A model generated the notes under the pieces. The model was given only the letters and a program-made list of their open reading frames with translations, made no database searches and was not told the DNA's origin. A DNA stretch of 5,299 bases from Desulfovibrionaceae bacterium UBA3823 (lineage in GTDB: Bacteria > Desulfobacterota > Desulfovibrionia > Desulfovibrionales > Desulfovibrionaceae): positions 1-5,299 of the forward strand of contig DFDR01000109.1 in the NCBI GenBank assembly GCA_002369295.1. The letters run 5' to 3'. A program made the translations under genes and the position numbers. Shown in pieces: positions 5,245 to 5,299 of this stretch. Position 1 is the first letter of the stretch; each line of letters starts with the position of its first letter.

Positions 5245-5299
5245 CCCAATGCGAAACCAGTGCGAAAGCGCCCGCGAGGCTGGCCCAAGGTCCGTCTGG

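Larger units (their letters stand above)
4548..5299. other. Gene-poor region, no defensible gene
   Basis: Several frames are open on both strands, but the predicted proteins are compositionally random (Arg, Pro, Ala, Ser, Cys), lack recognisable domains and mostly lack ribosome binding sites. I see no tRNA or rRNA. The region holds the 10-bp tandem array, two direct copies of TGTCCTGCAG (4791-4800 and 4813-4822), a palindrome CGAAGCTTCG (5050-5059), a T7 run (5099-5105) and the inverted repeat at 5202-5244. A weak open frame on the plus strand from 5110 to the right edge is discussed under findings. Confidence 0.55.

Overview
This is a GC-rich bacterial window (roughly two thirds G+C by eye) with two well-supported genes, both on the minus strand, and a long gene-poor stretch on the right. 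High GC at third codon positions, strong Shine-Dalgarno sites and a sigma70-type promoter point to a high-GC Gram-negative bacterium. The general look reminded me of Desulfovibrionaceae, but no marker gene is present, so that is only an impression.

Layout, read in the direction of transcription (right to left). Positions 5299 to about 4548 hold no gene I can defend. They do hold notable repeats: a 12-bp inverted repeat whose arms are themselves palindromes (5202-5244) and a 10-bp tandem repeat (4606-4653). A doubtful 163-codon Cys-rich reading frame with an excellent ribosome binding site follows (4536-4045). Two abutting hairpins (3830-3861) come next. After them lies a sharply AT-rich regulatory island (about 3743-3806) with a Fur-like site, a consensus -35 box, a -10 box and a 24-bp near-perfect palindrome over the -10. 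This island drives a 443-residue ADP-ribosylglycohydrolase (3631-2300) through a leader of about 120 nt, in which a 12-codon mini-ORF ends inside the enzyme's Shine-Dalgarno sequence. A 352-bp intergenic region with GC-rich hairpins and a G-quadruplex-capable strand separates it from an ankyrin-repeat gene (1947 to beyond the left edge). That gene encodes an exported protein of at least 649 residues.

The hydrolase carries every metal-binding motif of the DraG/ARH fold behind an extra N-terminal domain of about 115 residues, so it is predicted to remove ADP-ribose from a modified target in the cytoplasm. The ankyrin protein has a Sec signal peptide and so should act in the periplasm or outside the cell. 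The two genes point the same way, but the long hairpin-bearing gap makes a single tight operon uncertain. A functional link (for example defence against, or immunity to, an ADP-ribosylating toxin) is only a hypothesis. Long reading frames antisense to both genes are artefacts of high third-position GC.
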